NCBI RefSeq assembly: GCF_004217215.1
Contig: NZ_SHKP01000004.1
Location: 776,829 to 840,828, forward strand
DNA from: Rivibacter subsaxonicus
GTDB lineage: Bacteria > Pseudomonadota > Gammaproteobacteria > Burkholderiales > Burkholderiaceae_C
DNA length: 64,000 nucleotides
Direction of reading: 5' to 3'
Below, piece after piece: positions 7,973 to 16,978 of the stretch (positions are counted from its first letter, which is position 1; every line of letters begins with the position of its first letter). Made by a program: the position numbers and the translations under genes. Below the pieces are notes generated by a model, which saw nothing but the letters and a program-made list of their open reading frames with translations, was not told the origin of the DNA and did no database searches.

Positions 7973-9415
7973 ATGAAGACCCTCTACCTGCGCATCTACC
8001 TCACCGTCGTCGCGGTGCTGCTGCTGTTCGCGCTGTTCTCGGGCTGGCTGCTGCAGCGCAACCTCGAGCACGAGCGCGGCCGTTTCGAACGCGTTGCGGG
8101 CGAGCGCATGCAGGCCTGGGGCGAACTGCTGCAAGGAGCGCTGCCCCCGCCGGACTCCACGCCCGAGGAGCAGGCCGCGGCGCTGCTCGAATGGGCCCAG
8201 CGGCTACGACTTCCGCTGGCGCTGGACGGCACCGACGGCCAGCGCATCGTCACCTCGCCCGGCTACGAGCGCGCGCAGTCGGCTTGGGCTGCGCGGCCAC
8301 CGGCGCGGGTCGGCAGCCCTGGCATCGAGCGACGCACGCCGGTGCGGCTGGTGCTGTCCGACGGCCGGACGCTGTGGGTGCTGCGACCGCCGCTGCTGCG
8401 CGCGCCGGACGAGGCGGGTCCGCCCGGCGGTGGCCCGGGCCGCGGGCCCGGCATGCGGCAGGGTCCGCCGGGCGGGTCGCCGGGCTTGCTGGTGCTGGGC
8501 GGCGGCGAGTCGCCGTGGTTCGTGCGCGGCACCGGCCTCGTGATCACGCTGGCGGTGCTGTTCCTCGCGGTCGCGGCCGGCGCCTTTCCGGTGGTGCGAC
8601 GGCTCACGCGCCGGCTCGAGGCGCTCAAGCAGGGCGTCGAGGCCTTCGGCGCCGGCGACCTCGGCCGTCGCGTCGACGCCGGTGGCCGCGACGAGGTGGC
8701 AGCGGTGGCGGCCAGCTTCAACCAGGCGGCGCAGCGCATCGAGTCGCTGCTGCAGGCCAACCGCGCGCTGCTGGCCAACGCCAGCCACGAGCTGCGCTCG
8801 CCGCTGGCGCGACTCAAGATGGCCGTGTCGTTGCACGAGGAAGCGCGCGACGAGGCCGGCCGTGCCACGCTGCGCGCCGAGATCGAACGCAACATCGGCG
8901 AGCTCGATGCGCTGGTCGAGGAGGTGCTGCTCGCCAGCCGGCTGGAGGCGCGGCCCGATCCGGCGCGCGAGCCGGTCGACCTGCTTGGCCTGGCGGCCGA
9001 GGAGGCGGCACGGGCCGAGGCCGAACTGGAGGCGCGCGACGCCGACAAGACGAGCTTCGCGACCCGCGGCGACGACCGATTGCTGCGACGTGCGTTGCGC
9101 AACCTGCTCGAGAACGCCCGCCGCTACGGCGGGCCGCAGGCGCCGGTGCTGTCGCTCGCGCGCAGTGCCGACGGCGGCTTCGAGATCGCCGTCAGCGACC
9201 GCGGCCCCGGCGTGCCGCCCGAACAGCGCGAGCGCATCTTCGAACCCTTCTATCGCCTGCCCGGCCACGCCGAGCGCGCCGGCGGCGTCGGGCTCGGGCT
9301 GAGCCTGGTGCGCCAGATCGCGCTGCTGCATGGCGGCACCGTGCGCTGCGAGGCGCGCGAGTCCGGCGCGGGAAGCCGCTTCGTGATCAGCCTGCCGCCG
9401 GCGCCGGGCGCCTAG
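7973..9415 (+). CDS. sensor histidine kinase (HAMP, HisKA, HATPase)
   Basis: 480 residues. TM1 ~9-28, periplasmic part ~29-185 with an unusual Pro/Gly-rich stretch at ~149-171, TM2 ~187-207, HAMP ~208-258, phospho-acceptor His272 in NASHELRSPLARLK, and HATPase_c with N box (LLENARRYGG), G1 DRGPGVPP and G2 GVGLGLSLV. It should autophosphorylate and act on the preceding OmpR-type regulator. Its stop codon overlaps the convergent DUF3717/DUF1289 gene by 4 bp. The signal is unknown; the neighbouring CpxP-like protein suggests envelope or metal stress. Confidence 0.9.
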   Translation: MKTLYLRIYLTVVAVLLLFALFSGWLLQRNLEHERGRFERVAGERMQAWGELLQGALPPPDSTPEEQAAALLEWAQRLRLPLALDGTDGQRIVTSPGYERAQSAWAARPPARVGSPGIERRTPVRLVLSDGRTLWVLRPPLLRAPDEAGPPGGGPGRGPGMRQGPPGGSPGLLVLGGGESPWFVRGTGLVITLAVLFLAVAAGAFPVVRRLTRRLEALKQGVEAFGAGDLGRRVDAGGRDEVAAVAASFNQAAQRIESLLQANRALLANASHELRSPLARLKMAVSLHEEARDEAGRATLRAEIERNIGELDALVEEVLLASRLEARPDPAREPVDLLGLAAEEAARAEAELEARDADKTSFATRGDDRLLRRALRNLLENARRYGGPQAPVLSLARSADGGFEIAVSDRGPGVPPEQRERIFEPFYRLPGHAERAGGVGLGLSLVRQIALLHGGTVRCEARESGAGSRFVISLPPAPGA

Positions 9416-9861
9416 GTGGTTGGCGCTGGCGCAGCGGGCATCGCGCTCGTCGCCTCGCCCGGCGACTGCCGCTCGGCATAGCGGTTGAACCGCCACGCCG
9501 TGCCTTCCATCGTGATGCGCCGCCAGCAGGCGCGCTTCTCGCCGGGCGTCATCACGGTCCAGTCCTGTACCTCGTCAAAGCTGCGGCCGCAGCCCTTGCA
9601 GACGGCATCGCCCTGGCTGGTCGAGCAGATCGCGATGCAGGGCGCGTCGGGCGTCGTCGCGTACCAGGCCAGCCAGGCGGCCTTGGCGGCGCGCGGCATC
9701 GTGTCTTCGTCGCAGGCGCTCTCGCGGTAATACACCATCAGCGCGTAGACCTCGGCCAGCGCGCGCACCTCGGCGCAGGCGCTGATGCCGTCGGGCGAGG
9801 GCAGCCTGTCGCGCCACCAGTTGATGGCGGACTCGATGTCGGTGATGTGGATGCCGGCCAT
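9412..9861 (-). CDS. DUF3717 / DUF1289 fusion protein
   Basis: 149 residues from ATG 9861 (a GTG at 9873 would add four). The N-terminal ~75 residues (ITDIESAINWWR) match DUF3717, known mostly from Burkholderiales. The rest carries a DUF1289 domain with the cysteine pattern CIAIC...CKGCGRSFDEVQDW and EKRACWRRI, which probably binds a metal. The function of neither domain is known; DUF1289 resembles Fe-S-associated small proteins. It overlaps the kinase gene tail-to-tail by 4 bp and lies 17 bp upstream of the SMR gene start region on the same strand orientation. Confidence 0.8.
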   Translation of the reverse strand: MAGIHITDIESAINWWRDRLPSPDGISACAEVRALAEVYALMVYYRESACDEDTMPRAAKAAWLAWYATTPDAPCIAICSTSQGDAVCKGCGRSFDEVQDWTVMTPGEKRACWRRITMEGTAWRFNRYAERQSPGEATSAMPAAPAPTT

Positions 9862-9878
9862 CGTGGGAATCACAGGCC

Positions 9879-10211
9879 CTAGTGGGCGCTTGCCTTGGAG
9901 AAGACGTTCAGCACGACCACGCCCGCGACGATGAGCAACATGCCGACGATCGCCGCGGCATCGAGCCGCTGACCGTAGAGCAGCCAGGCCACCAGCGTGA
10001 TCAGGACCAGGCCGACGCCCGACCAGACCGCGTACGCGATACCCACCGGGATCGTGCGCAGCGTCAACGACAGAAAGAAGAACGCCGCGCCGTAGCCCGC
10101 CACCACCAGCAGCGACGGCCAGGGGTTGCTGAAGCCATCGCTGGCCTTGAGCGCCGAGGTCGCGACCACTTCGGCAACGATCGCCACCGACAGAAACAGC
10201 CAGTTGTTCAT
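9879..10211 (-). CDS. SMR-family small multidrug exporter
   Basis: 110 residues, four hydrophobic helices, the standard length of EmrE-type proteins. The essential membrane-embedded Glu14 is present in [13 protein letters not shown], and the third-helix motif [13 protein letters not shown] is intact. It should act as a proton-coupled dimer exporting cationic drugs or guanidinium-like compounds; which of these cannot be told from sequence. Confidence 0.9.
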   Translation of the reverse strand: MNNWLFLSVAIVAEVVATSALKASDGFSNPWPSLLVVAGYGAAFFFLSLTLRTIPVGIAYAVWSGVGLVLITLVAWLLYGQRLDAAAIVGMLLIVAGVVVLNVFSKASAH

Positions 10212-10260
10212 GGCGCTTCGAACGCGTGCATGCCGACCCAGTCCCTGGCGAGCGTCGCGC

Positions 10261-11571
10261 TCACTCCTGGGCGGCCGCCAGCGCGGCCAGTGCCGCCTCG
10301 ACCGCGCCGCGCGCGGCGTCAGGCCCGAGTTCGACCGGTGCGCCGGCCAGCGCCGCCACGCCTTCGGTCTTCAGCCGCTTGACCCATGCCCCGGCCTCGC
10401 GGCCATCGGCCAAGCCGCTGCTCTGCAGCAGCAGCGCGCCGTCGGCGGCGGTCAGCTTGAAGTAGAAGCGGCCGTCGGACTCGCGGTACTGCTTGAACAG
10501 CGGCATCGCGGCCTTGGCCGGAGCCGCCGCGGCCACCGGCCGTGGCGTGGCCGACGCCAGCATCGGCCGCAGGCCGACGGCGCGCCGCAACTCGGCCATG
10601 AAGGGCGTGGCGACCTGGCGCGCGCGGCGTGCGCCGGCCTCGAGCGCGGCCTCGATCTGCTCGGGGTGTGCCATCAACTGCTCGTAGCGCTCGCGCTTGG
10701 GCCCGATCTCGGCCTCGATCAGCTCGACCAGCCTCTGCTTGGCCTCGCCCCAGCCCAGGCCGGCGCGCAGCTCGGCGCGGAAGGCAGTGCGTTGCGCGGT
10801 ATCGGCGAAGGCGTCCCAGATCGCGATCAGCGGCGTGCCCTCGGGCTCCTTGGGTTCGCCCGGCAGGCGCGAGTCGGTGATGATGCGGGCCACCGCCTCC
10901 CTGAGCGCCCTGGCGCCGCCCTCGAACAACGGGATCGCGTTGTCGTAGCTCTTGCTCATCTTGCGGCCGTCGAGGCCGGGCAACAGTTCGACCGCCTCGC
11001 CCACCTCGGCCTGCGGCAGCACGAACAGGTCGCGGCCCTGGCCGAAGAGATGGTTGAAGCGCTGCGCGATATCGCGCGCCATCTCGATGTGCTGGACCTG
11101 GTCGCGGCCGACCGGCACCCGGTGCGCGTTGAACAGCAGGATGTCGGCCGCCATCAGGATCGGATAGCTGTAGAGGCCCATCGTGACACCGGCATCGATG
11201 TCCTCGCCGGCCGCCTCGTTGGCATCGGTCGCGGCCTTGTAGGCGTGGGCGCGGTTCATCTGGCCCTTGGCCGTGACGCAGGTCAGCAGCCAGGTCAGCT
11301 CGGGCGTTTCGGGGATGTCGCTCTGGCGGTAGAAGGCCACGCGCTGCACGTCCAGCCCGCAGGCCAGCCAGGTGGCGGCGATCTCGAGGCGCGAGCGCTC
11401 GATGCGGTCGGGCTCGTCGCACTTGATCAGCGCGTGGTAGTCGGCGAGGAAGAAGAAGCTCTGCACATCGGGCTCGCGGCTGGCGGCGATGGCAGGGCGG
11501 ATCGCGCCGACATAGTTGCCGAGGTGCGGCGTGCCGGTGGTGGTGATGCCGGTGAGAACGCGGGCTTTCAT
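10261..11571 (-). CDS. trpS: tryptophanyl-tRNA synthetase with C-terminal extension
   Basis: 436 residues from ATG 11571. The class I signatures are present: HIGH-like PHLGNYVGA near residue 14 and KMSKS in [10 protein letters not shown]. The catalytic part ends near residue 335; about 95 further residues follow an Ala/Pro-rich linker and contain [17 protein letters not shown], which resembles the small DUF1508 (YegP-like) fold. Such extended TrpS proteins are usual in betaproteobacteria and longer than the ~334-residue E. coli enzyme. It charges tRNA-Trp. It lies just downstream of the site-2 protease gene (14 bp gap), a common Burkholderiales pairing. Confidence 0.95.
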   Translation of the reverse strand: MKARVLTGITTTGTPHLGNYVGAIRPAIAASREPDVQSFFFLADYHALIKCDEPDRIERSRLEIAATWLACGLDVQRVAFYRQSDIPETPELTWLLTCVTAKGQMNRAHAYKAATDANEAAGEDIDAGVTMGLYSYPILMAADILLFNAHRVPVGRDQVQHIEMARDIAQRFNHLFGQGRDLFVLPQAEVGEAVELLPGLDGRKMSKSYDNAIPLFEGGARALREAVARIITDSRLPGEPKEPEGTPLIAIWDAFADTAQRTAFRAELRAGLGWGEAKQRLVELIEAEIGPKRERYEQLMAHPEQIEAALEAGARRARQVATPFMAELRRAVGLRPMLASATPRPVAAAAPAKAAMPLFKQYRESDGRFYFKLTAADGALLLQSSGLADGREAGAWVKRLKTEGVAALAGAPVELGPDAARGAVEAALAALAAAQE

Positions 11572-11585
11572 GGGGCGGGGGCGGT

Positions 11586-12263
11586 TCAGTTGATGCTGAT
11601 GACGGACATGATCGAAGGCAGGAACAGGCGCGTCGCGTTCAAGGTGGCACGCATCACCGGCAGCATCCACCAGGTCGTGACGAGGCCGGCGACGACCAGG
11701 CCCATGACGATGAAGAAGCCGTAGGGCTCGATGCGCGCCACCACATGCGCCGCGCGCAGCGGCAGCAGCCCCACCAGCACCCGGCCACCGTCGAGCGGCG
11801 GCACCGGCAGCAGGTTGAAGGCGAACATCACGAGGTTGACCAGCACGCCGGCCTTGGCCATCAGCAGGAAGAAGGGCTCGGCCACGCCGAGCGACAGCAG
11901 CGCCGTGCCGAACAGCGCCCAGGCCAGCATCTGCACGAGGTTGGCGCCCGGGCCGGCCACGGCGACCCAGACCATGTCGCGCTTGGGGTGGCGCAGGCGC
12001 CGCCAGTCGACCGGCACCGGCTTGGCGTAGCCGAAGATGAAGGTGCCGGCGGTCAACACGTAGAGCAGGATCGGCATCGCGATGGTGCCGATCGGGTCGA
12101 TGTGGCGGATCGGGTTGAGCGTCACGCGGCCCAGGTCGGCGGCGGTCGAGTCACCCAGCATGCGCGCCACGTAGCCATGCGCGGCCTCGTGCGCCGTGAT
12201 GGCAAACAGCACCGGCAGGGCGTAGACGAGCAGGGTGCGGACGAGGTCCTGGAGTTGTTCCAT
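11586..12263 (-). CDS. site-2 protease family membrane metalloprotease (M50)
   Basis: 225 residues, mostly hydrophobic. The zinc motif HEAAH is at residues 25-29 and the second conserved motif appears as [14 protein letters not shown], giving the third metal ligand. It belongs to the short Rip/YwhC-like M50 group without a PDZ domain, so it is not RseP. Substrate unknown. It is probably co-transcribed with trpS. Confidence 0.9.
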   Translation of the reverse strand: MEQLQDLVRTLLVYALPVLFAITAHEAAHGYVARMLGDSTAADLGRVTLNPIRHIDPIGTIAMPILLYVLTAGTFIFGYAKPVPVDWRRLRHPKRDMVWVAVAGPGANLVQMLAWALFGTALLSLGVAEPFFLLMAKAGVLVNLVMFAFNLLPVPPLDGGRVLVGLLPLRAAHVVARIEPYGFFIVMGLVVAGLVTTWWMLPVMRATLNATRLFLPSIMSVISIN

Positions 12264-12315
12264 CGGGCGCCGATTCTAGGTGGCGGCCCGGTGCCCGGCC
12301 CCGCGGACCGCGGCC

Positions 12316-12981
12316 TCAGCCGAGCTTGAACGGCCCGCCCTGCTCCAGCGCGCGCTGGTAGGCCGGTCGCGCGTGGATGCGCGCCAGGAGGTCGCTCAGT
12401 CGCGGCCGGCTCGCGTCGAGCCCGCCGCGCGAGGCCGAGGCCTCGAGCGGAAAGCTCATCTGGATGTCGGCCGCGCTGAACTCGGCGCCGGCAAACCAGG
12501 GCCGCTCGGCGAGTTCGCTCTCCATGTAGTCGAGATGGCGCTTGAGGTTGGGCGTGACGATCATCGCCTTGGCCCTGCCGGCAATCGCGGCGGCGATCGG
12601 GCGGATCAGCAACGGCGACTTGCGCTCGATGCGGTCGAACACCAGCTTCATCAGCAACGGCGGCATCGCCGAGCCCTCGGCGAAATGCATCCAGTAGGTG
12701 TAGCGCAGCCAGTCCGGGCTGTCGGCGGCGGGCTTGAGCCGGCCGTTGCCATGGCGCTCGACCAGGTACTCGATGATCGCGCCCGACTCGGCCAGCGTGA
12801 GCTCGCCGTCGCTGATCACCGGCGACTTGCCGAGCGGATGCACGGCGCGCAACTCGGGCGGCGCCAGCATCGTCGTCGGGTCGCGCTGGTAGCGCTTGAG
12901 CTCGTAGGGCAGGCCGAGTTCCTCGAGCAGCCAGAGCACGCGTTGCGAGCGGGAGTTGTTGAGATGGTGGACGGTGATCAT
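12316..12981 (-). CDS. glutathione S-transferase family protein
   Basis: 221 residues. An N-terminal thioredoxin-like GST domain (~1-80) with RSQRVLWLLEELGLPYE and the cis-Pro and GSH-binding segment KSPVISDGELTLAESGAI, then an all-helical C-terminal domain. The Ser in NNSRSQR may be the catalytic residue. It resembles the bacterial beta/YfcG-like GSTs; the substrate is not deducible. Confidence 0.88.
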   Translation of the reverse strand: MITVHHLNNSRSQRVLWLLEELGLPYELKRYQRDPTTMLAPPELRAVHPLGKSPVISDGELTLAESGAIIEYLVERHGNGRLKPAADSPDWLRYTYWMHFAEGSAMPPLLMKLVFDRIERKSPLLIRPIAAAIAGRAKAMIVTPNLKRHLDYMESELAERPWFAGAEFSAADIQMSFPLEASASRGGLDASRPRLSDLLARIHARPAYQRALEQGGPFKLG

Positions 12982-13031
12982 GACCGGAGCATGCCAGCGA
13001 TCACGCGTCGCCGCCCACCAGTACGCCTCCC

Positions 13032-13421
13032 TCAGCTCACCTTGACCTCGATGCGGCGCGGCTGCGCGTGCTGCGCCTTGGGGATGCGTAGCGTCAGCAC
13101 GCCCTGCTCCAGTTCGGCGCTGATGGCAGCGCTGTCAAGCTCCTTGCTCAGGCTGAAGACGCGGCGCCAGCGGCCCAGCTCGACCTCGGCGTGGTGAGGG
13201 GCCATGCCGTCGGGCAGCGGTAGATCGACCTGGCCCTCAAGCGTCAGGGTGCCGTTCTCCACCTGCAACTGGAGCTTGTCGCGTGGCACGCCGGGCAGGT
13301 CGGCGCGCAGCGTGATGCCGGTGCCGTCCTCGACCACGTCGACCGGCGGCACGAGCGCGGGTTCGGTGGCCGGCAAATTCGCGCGGCGGGACTCGACGCC
13401 CGGAGTGGGAAGTGTGTTCAT
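13032..13421 (-). CDS. Hsp20/alpha-crystallin small heat-shock protein
   Basis: 129 residues with an alpha-crystallin domain at ~30-120 (DLPGVPRDKLQLQVENGTL and the GVLTLRIPKA signature). ATP-independent holdase. It lies 12 bp downstream of a second hsp20 gene in the same orientation, forming a pair similar to ibpAB-type loci. Both probably belong to the heat-shock regulon, but no ROSE-type or sigma-32 element is certain in the upstream region. Confidence 0.9.
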   Translation of the reverse strand: MNTLPTPGVESRRANLPATEPALVPPVDVVEDGTGITLRADLPGVPRDKLQLQVENGTLTLEGQVDLPLPDGMAPHHAEVELGRWRRVFSLSKELDSAAISAELEQGVLTLRIPKAQHAQPRRIEVKVS

Positions 13422-13433
13422 CGTGGCCTCCGT

Positions 13434-13868
13434 TCAGTGGATCTCGATGCGGCGCGGCTGCGCCGACTCGCGCCGGCGGATGCTCAGGTGCAACACGCCG
13501 TCGCGGTAGCTGGCGCTGACGGCGTCGGGGTCGACGTCGTCGGGCAGACTGACGACGCGCCGGAAGCGGCCGCTGAAGCGCTCGTCGATGTGGACCGTGG
13601 CGCCTTCGGCGGGTGCGGCGCCGGCCAAACGCTCCCCGGCAATGGTCAGCAAGCCGCGATCGATCTGGACATCGATCGCGGACGGATCGAGACCCGGCGC
13701 GAAGGCGTAGATCTCCACCGACTGCGGCGTGCCGCCGACGTTGAGGGCCGGGTAGCCACCGCGGGCGGCACCACGGATGCTCGGCGACAGGTCGAAGGCC
13801 TGCTGCATGTCGCGCTGCAGGCGATCCAGGTCCGCGAACAGGTCGCGGCCAAACAAAGATCGATACAT
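13434..13868 (-). CDS. Hsp20/alpha-crystallin small heat-shock protein
   Basis: 144 residues from ATG 13868 (MYRSLFGRDLFADLDRL), which is preceded by GGAGG-like GGAGGAATCGCC. The alpha-crystallin domain spans ~40-140 with APGLDPSAIDVQ and YRDGVLHLSI. The frame is open far upstream into purN's opposite strand but that part is non-coding. First gene of the hsp20 pair and divergent from purN. Confidence 0.9.
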   Translation of the reverse strand: MYRSLFGRDLFADLDRLQRDMQQAFDLSPSIRGAARGGYPALNVGGTPQSVEIYAFAPGLDPSAIDVQIDRGLLTIAGERLAGAAPAEGATVHIDERFSGRFRRVVSLPDDVDPDAVSASYRDGVLHLSIRRRESAQPRRIEIH

Positions 13869-13983
13869 GGCGATTCCTCCAAGTGGACCAAGCAGGGCGG
13901 CACGCCCGTGCCACCCTCTTCGGCGCGAGTTAGGTGCCGCGCCGCGGATTTCAAGAGTCCTCGCCCGCCTACACTGCGCGCCC

Positions 13984-14661
13984 ATGTCCGAACCAGTCTC
14001 CGCCCTCGTTCCCCTGCCGCCGCGCCGGCGCATCGCCGTGCTGATCTCGGGCCGCGGCTCCAATCTCGAGGCGCTGGTCGAGGCGATGGCGGCAGAGCGC
14101 TGGGATGCCCGGATCGTCGCCGTCATCGCCAACCGGCCAGACGCTGCCGGTCTGGCCTGGGCCGCGGCGCGCGGATTGCCGACAGCCGGCCTCGACCACC
14201 GCGCCTTCGCCGAGCGCGAGGCCTTCGACGCCGCGCTGGCGCAGGCGATCGATGCGTCCGGTGCCGAACTGGTGGTGCTGGCCGGCTTCATGCGCATCCT
14301 GAGCGACGGCTTCGTGCGCCGGTACGAGGGCCGTCTGGTCAACATCCATCCCTCGCTGCTGCCGGCCTTCGCCGGGCTGCACACGCACCGGCGCGCGCTC
14401 GAGGCCGGCTGCGCCTTTGCCGGTGCCACCGTGCACCTGGTGACGCCGACGCTCGATCACGGCCCGATCATTGCCCAGGCCGTGGTGCCGGTGCGGCCGG
14501 ACGACACCGAAGCCGGGCTCTCGGCACGGGTCCTCGCGGCCGAGCACCGGCTCTATCCGATGGCGCTGCGCTGGCTGATCGAGGGCCGCCTGGCGCTCGA
14601 CGCGCAGGGCCGGGTCAGGCCGCTCGACGGCCAGCCTCAGGGGCTCTTCTTCGAGTCCTGA
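13984..14661 (+). CDS. purN: phosphoribosylglycinamide formyltransferase PurN
   Basis: 225 residues. It transfers the formyl group of 10-formyl-tetrahydrofolate to GAR in purine synthesis. Visible signatures: SGRGSNLEAL near residue 20, and the active-site region LAGFMRILS...NIHPSLLPAF with catalytic Asn/His and the later Asp in TPTLDHGPI. ATG 13984 is chosen over the much earlier open frame. It consumes folate-bound C1 units, distinct from the H4MPT route further right. Confidence 0.95.
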   Translation: MSEPVSALVPLPPRRRIAVLISGRGSNLEALVEAMAAERWDARIVAVIANRPDAAGLAWAAARGLPTAGLDHRAFAEREAFDAALAQAIDASGAELVVLAGFMRILSDGFVRRYEGRLVNIHPSLLPAFAGLHTHRRALEAGCAFAGATVHLVTPTLDHGPIIAQAVVPVRPDDTEAGLSARVLAAEHRLYPMALRWLIEGRLALDAQGRVRPLDGQPQGLFFES

Positions 14662-14677
14662 GCCGCGCGGTGCGCGC

Positions 14678-15112
14678 TCAGCGCACCACCAGCACCGGCA
14701 CCTTGCTGTGCGTCAGCACCTTCTGCGTCTCGCTGCCCAGCAGCAGCGCACTCATGCCGCGCCTGCCGTGCGAAGCCATGACGATCAGGTCGCAGGCCTT
14801 GCGCTCGGCGTGTTCGATGATCGCCTCGTAGGGATGGAGCCCCTCGATGATGGTGGTCTCACAGCTCACGCCGGCGGCGCTGCAGGCCGTGGCGACGCCA
14901 TCGACGCGCTGGCGGGCCAGCTTTTCCTGCAGATCGAAATAGTCCTGCGGCGCGATCGGCTGGATCTCGCTGACGGCACTGAACGGGAAGGGATCGGTCA
15001 CGCACAGTGCCTCGATGCCGGCGCCGCAGAGCTTGGCCAGTTCGACCGCACGCGCGATGGCGATCGGCACGATATCGCTGCCGTCGGTGGGAACGAGGAT
15101 TCGCTTGAACAT
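14678..15112 (-). CDS. universal stress protein UspA family
   Basis: 144 residues, single Usp domain. N-terminal MFKRILVPTDGSD and the nucleotide-binding motif G-x2-G-x9-G-S (ASHGRRGMSALLLGSETQ) indicate an ATP-binding UspA of the UspFG/MJ0577 type. Cytoplasmic stress/energy-state protein; role here unknown. It is convergent with purN (16-bp gap). Confidence 0.92.
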   Translation of the reverse strand: MFKRILVPTDGSDIVPIAIARAVELAKLCGAGIEALCVTDPFPFSAVSEIQPIAPQDYFDLQEKLARQRVDGVATACSAAGVSCETTIIEGLHPYEAIIEHAERKACDLIVMASHGRRGMSALLLGSETQKVLTHSKVPVLVVR

Positions 15113-15183
15113 GGTGCCTCCATCGGGTTGGTGGAACGACCCGCCGATGATGCCTGCGGCGAGGCCGTGCGCAATGACTTCTA

Positions 15184-16050
15184 TCAACCCCCGGTCGCTA
15201 CCGGCCGCGCCGGATCGGCGCACCACTCGCTCCACGAACCCGGGTAGAGCAGGCCCTCGCCGAGCCCGGCCGCGGCCACCGCCAGCAGGTTGTGGCAGGC
15301 CGTGACGCCGGAGCCGCAGTGGTGCACCACCGGGCCGCCGGCGCCGGCCAGCAGCGGCGCCCAGGCTTGGCGCAGGGCCATGGCCGGCAGGAAGCGCCCC
15401 TCGGCGTCGAGGTTGTCCTTGAAAGGTTGGCTCAGTGCGCCGGGGATGTGGCCGGCGACCGCGTCGAGCGGCTCGGTCTCGCCGCGAAAGCGCTCGCCGG
15501 CGCGCGCATCGATCAGGCACAGGCGCCCGATCCCCGCTGCCACTGCATCGGCCTCGACGGTGCCCATCGCCGGCTCGGCGGCCAGGGGATAGGGCGCGGC
15601 CGCCTGCCAGTCCGGTGTCGACATCTCGAGTGCGCCGTCGGCGGCAGCCCAGGCCTGCAGGCCGCCGTCGAGCACCGCCACTTCGGCATGGCCGACCCAG
15701 CGCAGCAGCCACCAGGCGCGCGCGGCGTACATCGAGCCATGGCGGTCGTAGGCCACCACCGTGCTCCCGGGCACGATGCCGAGCCGGCCGAGCGTCGCCG
15801 CCCAGGCCTCGGGCGAGGGCAGCGGATGGCGCCCGCGGAAACGGCCGGTGGCGTCGGTCCTGGGGCCGGCCAGGTCGCGGTCGACGTGGGCGTAGCGCGC
15901 GCCCGGCAGGTGGCCCTGCCCAGCGTACTGCTGCTCGCCGGCGGTGGGGTCGGTGAGTTCGAAGCTGCAGTCGAGCAGCACGGTCGGGCTGCCGTCGGCC
16001 AGGCGTTGCGCGAGGGCGGTGGCGTCGATCAGGGGCATGGGCAGTGGCAT
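15184..16050 (-). CDS. thiosulfate/3-mercaptopyruvate sulfurtransferase
   Basis: 288 residues from ATG 16050: tandem rhodanese domains. The inactive N-terminal domain covers ~1-140 (YDRHGSMYAARAWW), the active C-terminal domain ~160-280 with catalytic-loop CGSGVTA. That loop is typical for SseA-type 3-mercaptopyruvate sulfurtransferases rather than for thiosulfate rhodaneses (CRxGxR). It lies 10 bp downstream of the EamA gene and 3 bases past a possible shared transcript end. Confidence 0.9.
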   Translation of the reverse strand: MPLPMPLIDATALAQRLADGSPTVLLDCSFELTDPTAGEQQYAGQGHLPGARYAHVDRDLAGPRTDATGRFRGRHPLPSPEAWAATLGRLGIVPGSTVVAYDRHGSMYAARAWWLLRWVGHAEVAVLDGGLQAWAAADGALEMSTPDWQAAAPYPLAAEPAMGTVEADAVAAGIGRLCLIDARAGERFRGETEPLDAVAGHIPGALSQPFKDNLDAEGRFLPAMALRQAWAPLLAGAGGPVVHHCGSGVTACHNLLAVAAAGLGEGLLYPGSWSEWCADPARPVATGG

Positions 16051-16060
16051 GGCAGGGTCG

Positions 16061-16978
16061 TCAGGTTTCCACCGAACTGTGTTCGTGTTCTCCGGGCCGT
16101 GGCGGGGCACTGCGGTTGCGCAGCAGCGTCGCCGCCAGGCCGGCGCCGACGATCAGCAGCATGCCCGCGATCGCCAGCGGCGGCACGGCATCGTCGAACA
16201 GCAGCGCGCCGAAGATGAAGGCGTAGACGATGCCGAGGTACTGCAGGCTGGCGTTGACCAGCACGCGGCCGGTGGCATAGGCGCGCGTCATCAGCAACTG
16301 GGCCGCGGTGGCGAGCACGCCGACCGCCAGCAGCAGCGCGGCGCCCTTCAGCGTGTGACCGTGGAAGCCGCCGCTGGCCGAGGTCAGCGGCGTGCTCAGC
16401 GCACCGGCGATGACGCCGCCGAGCGAGAAGTAGAAGACGACCCGTTCCTCGGGCTCGCCGACGCGGCCGAGCGCGGTGACCTGCAGGTAGGCCAGCGCCG
16501 AGAGCATGCCCGAGAGCAGTCCGAGCAGGCCGTGCCAGAGCTGGTCGCGCTCGATGGTCGGGCGCAGCACCATCGCCACGCCGATGAAGCCGACCAGCAC
16601 CGTGGCGACCAGCCGGCCATCGATGCGCGAGCCGCCCATGATCACGGTACCGCCGATCAGGAACAGCGCCATCCAGACCGAGCTCATGTAGTTGAGCGTC
16701 ATCGCGGTCGGCAGCGGCAGGCCGCCGATCGCGTAGAACCACAGGCTGAGGGCGGTCACGCCGGAGAGGCTGCGCCAGAAGTGCATCGCCGGCACCGGCG
16801 TGCGCAGCGCGATGCCGCGCGCCCGGCACAGCAGCGCCAGCGAGGCGGCGCCGACCAGGCCGCGATAGAAGACGATCTCGCCGGTGCCGTAGAGCGCGGC
16901 GGCGAACTTGACGCAGACGCCCATCGCCGCGAACAGCAGCGTGGCCAGCACCATCAGTGCCGAGGCCGGCAGTTTCAC
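16061..16978 (-). CDS. EamA-family DMT transporter
   Basis: 305 residues with ten predicted hydrophobic helices in two EamA repeats. The GTG start at 16978 overlaps the stop of the Rieske gene in a GTGA and gives VKLPASALMVLATLLF; an internal ATG at 16954 is possible. Drug/metabolite exporter; substrate unknown. Coupling to the Rieske oxygenase suggests shared transcription, not necessarily shared function. Confidence 0.87.
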   Translation of the reverse strand: MKLPASALMVLATLLFAAMGVCVKFAAALYGTGEIVFYRGLVGAASLALLCRARGIALRTPVPAMHFWRSLSGVTALSLWFYAIGGLPLPTAMTLNYMSSVWMALFLIGGTVIMGGSRIDGRLVATVLVGFIGVAMVLRPTIERDQLWHGLLGLLSGMLSALAYLQVTALGRVGEPEERVVFYFSLGGVIAGALSTPLTSASGGFHGHTLKGAALLLAVGVLATAAQLLMTRAYATGRVLVNASLQYLGIVYAFIFGALLFDDAVPPLAIAGMLLIVGAGLAATLLRNRSAPPRPGEHEHSSVET

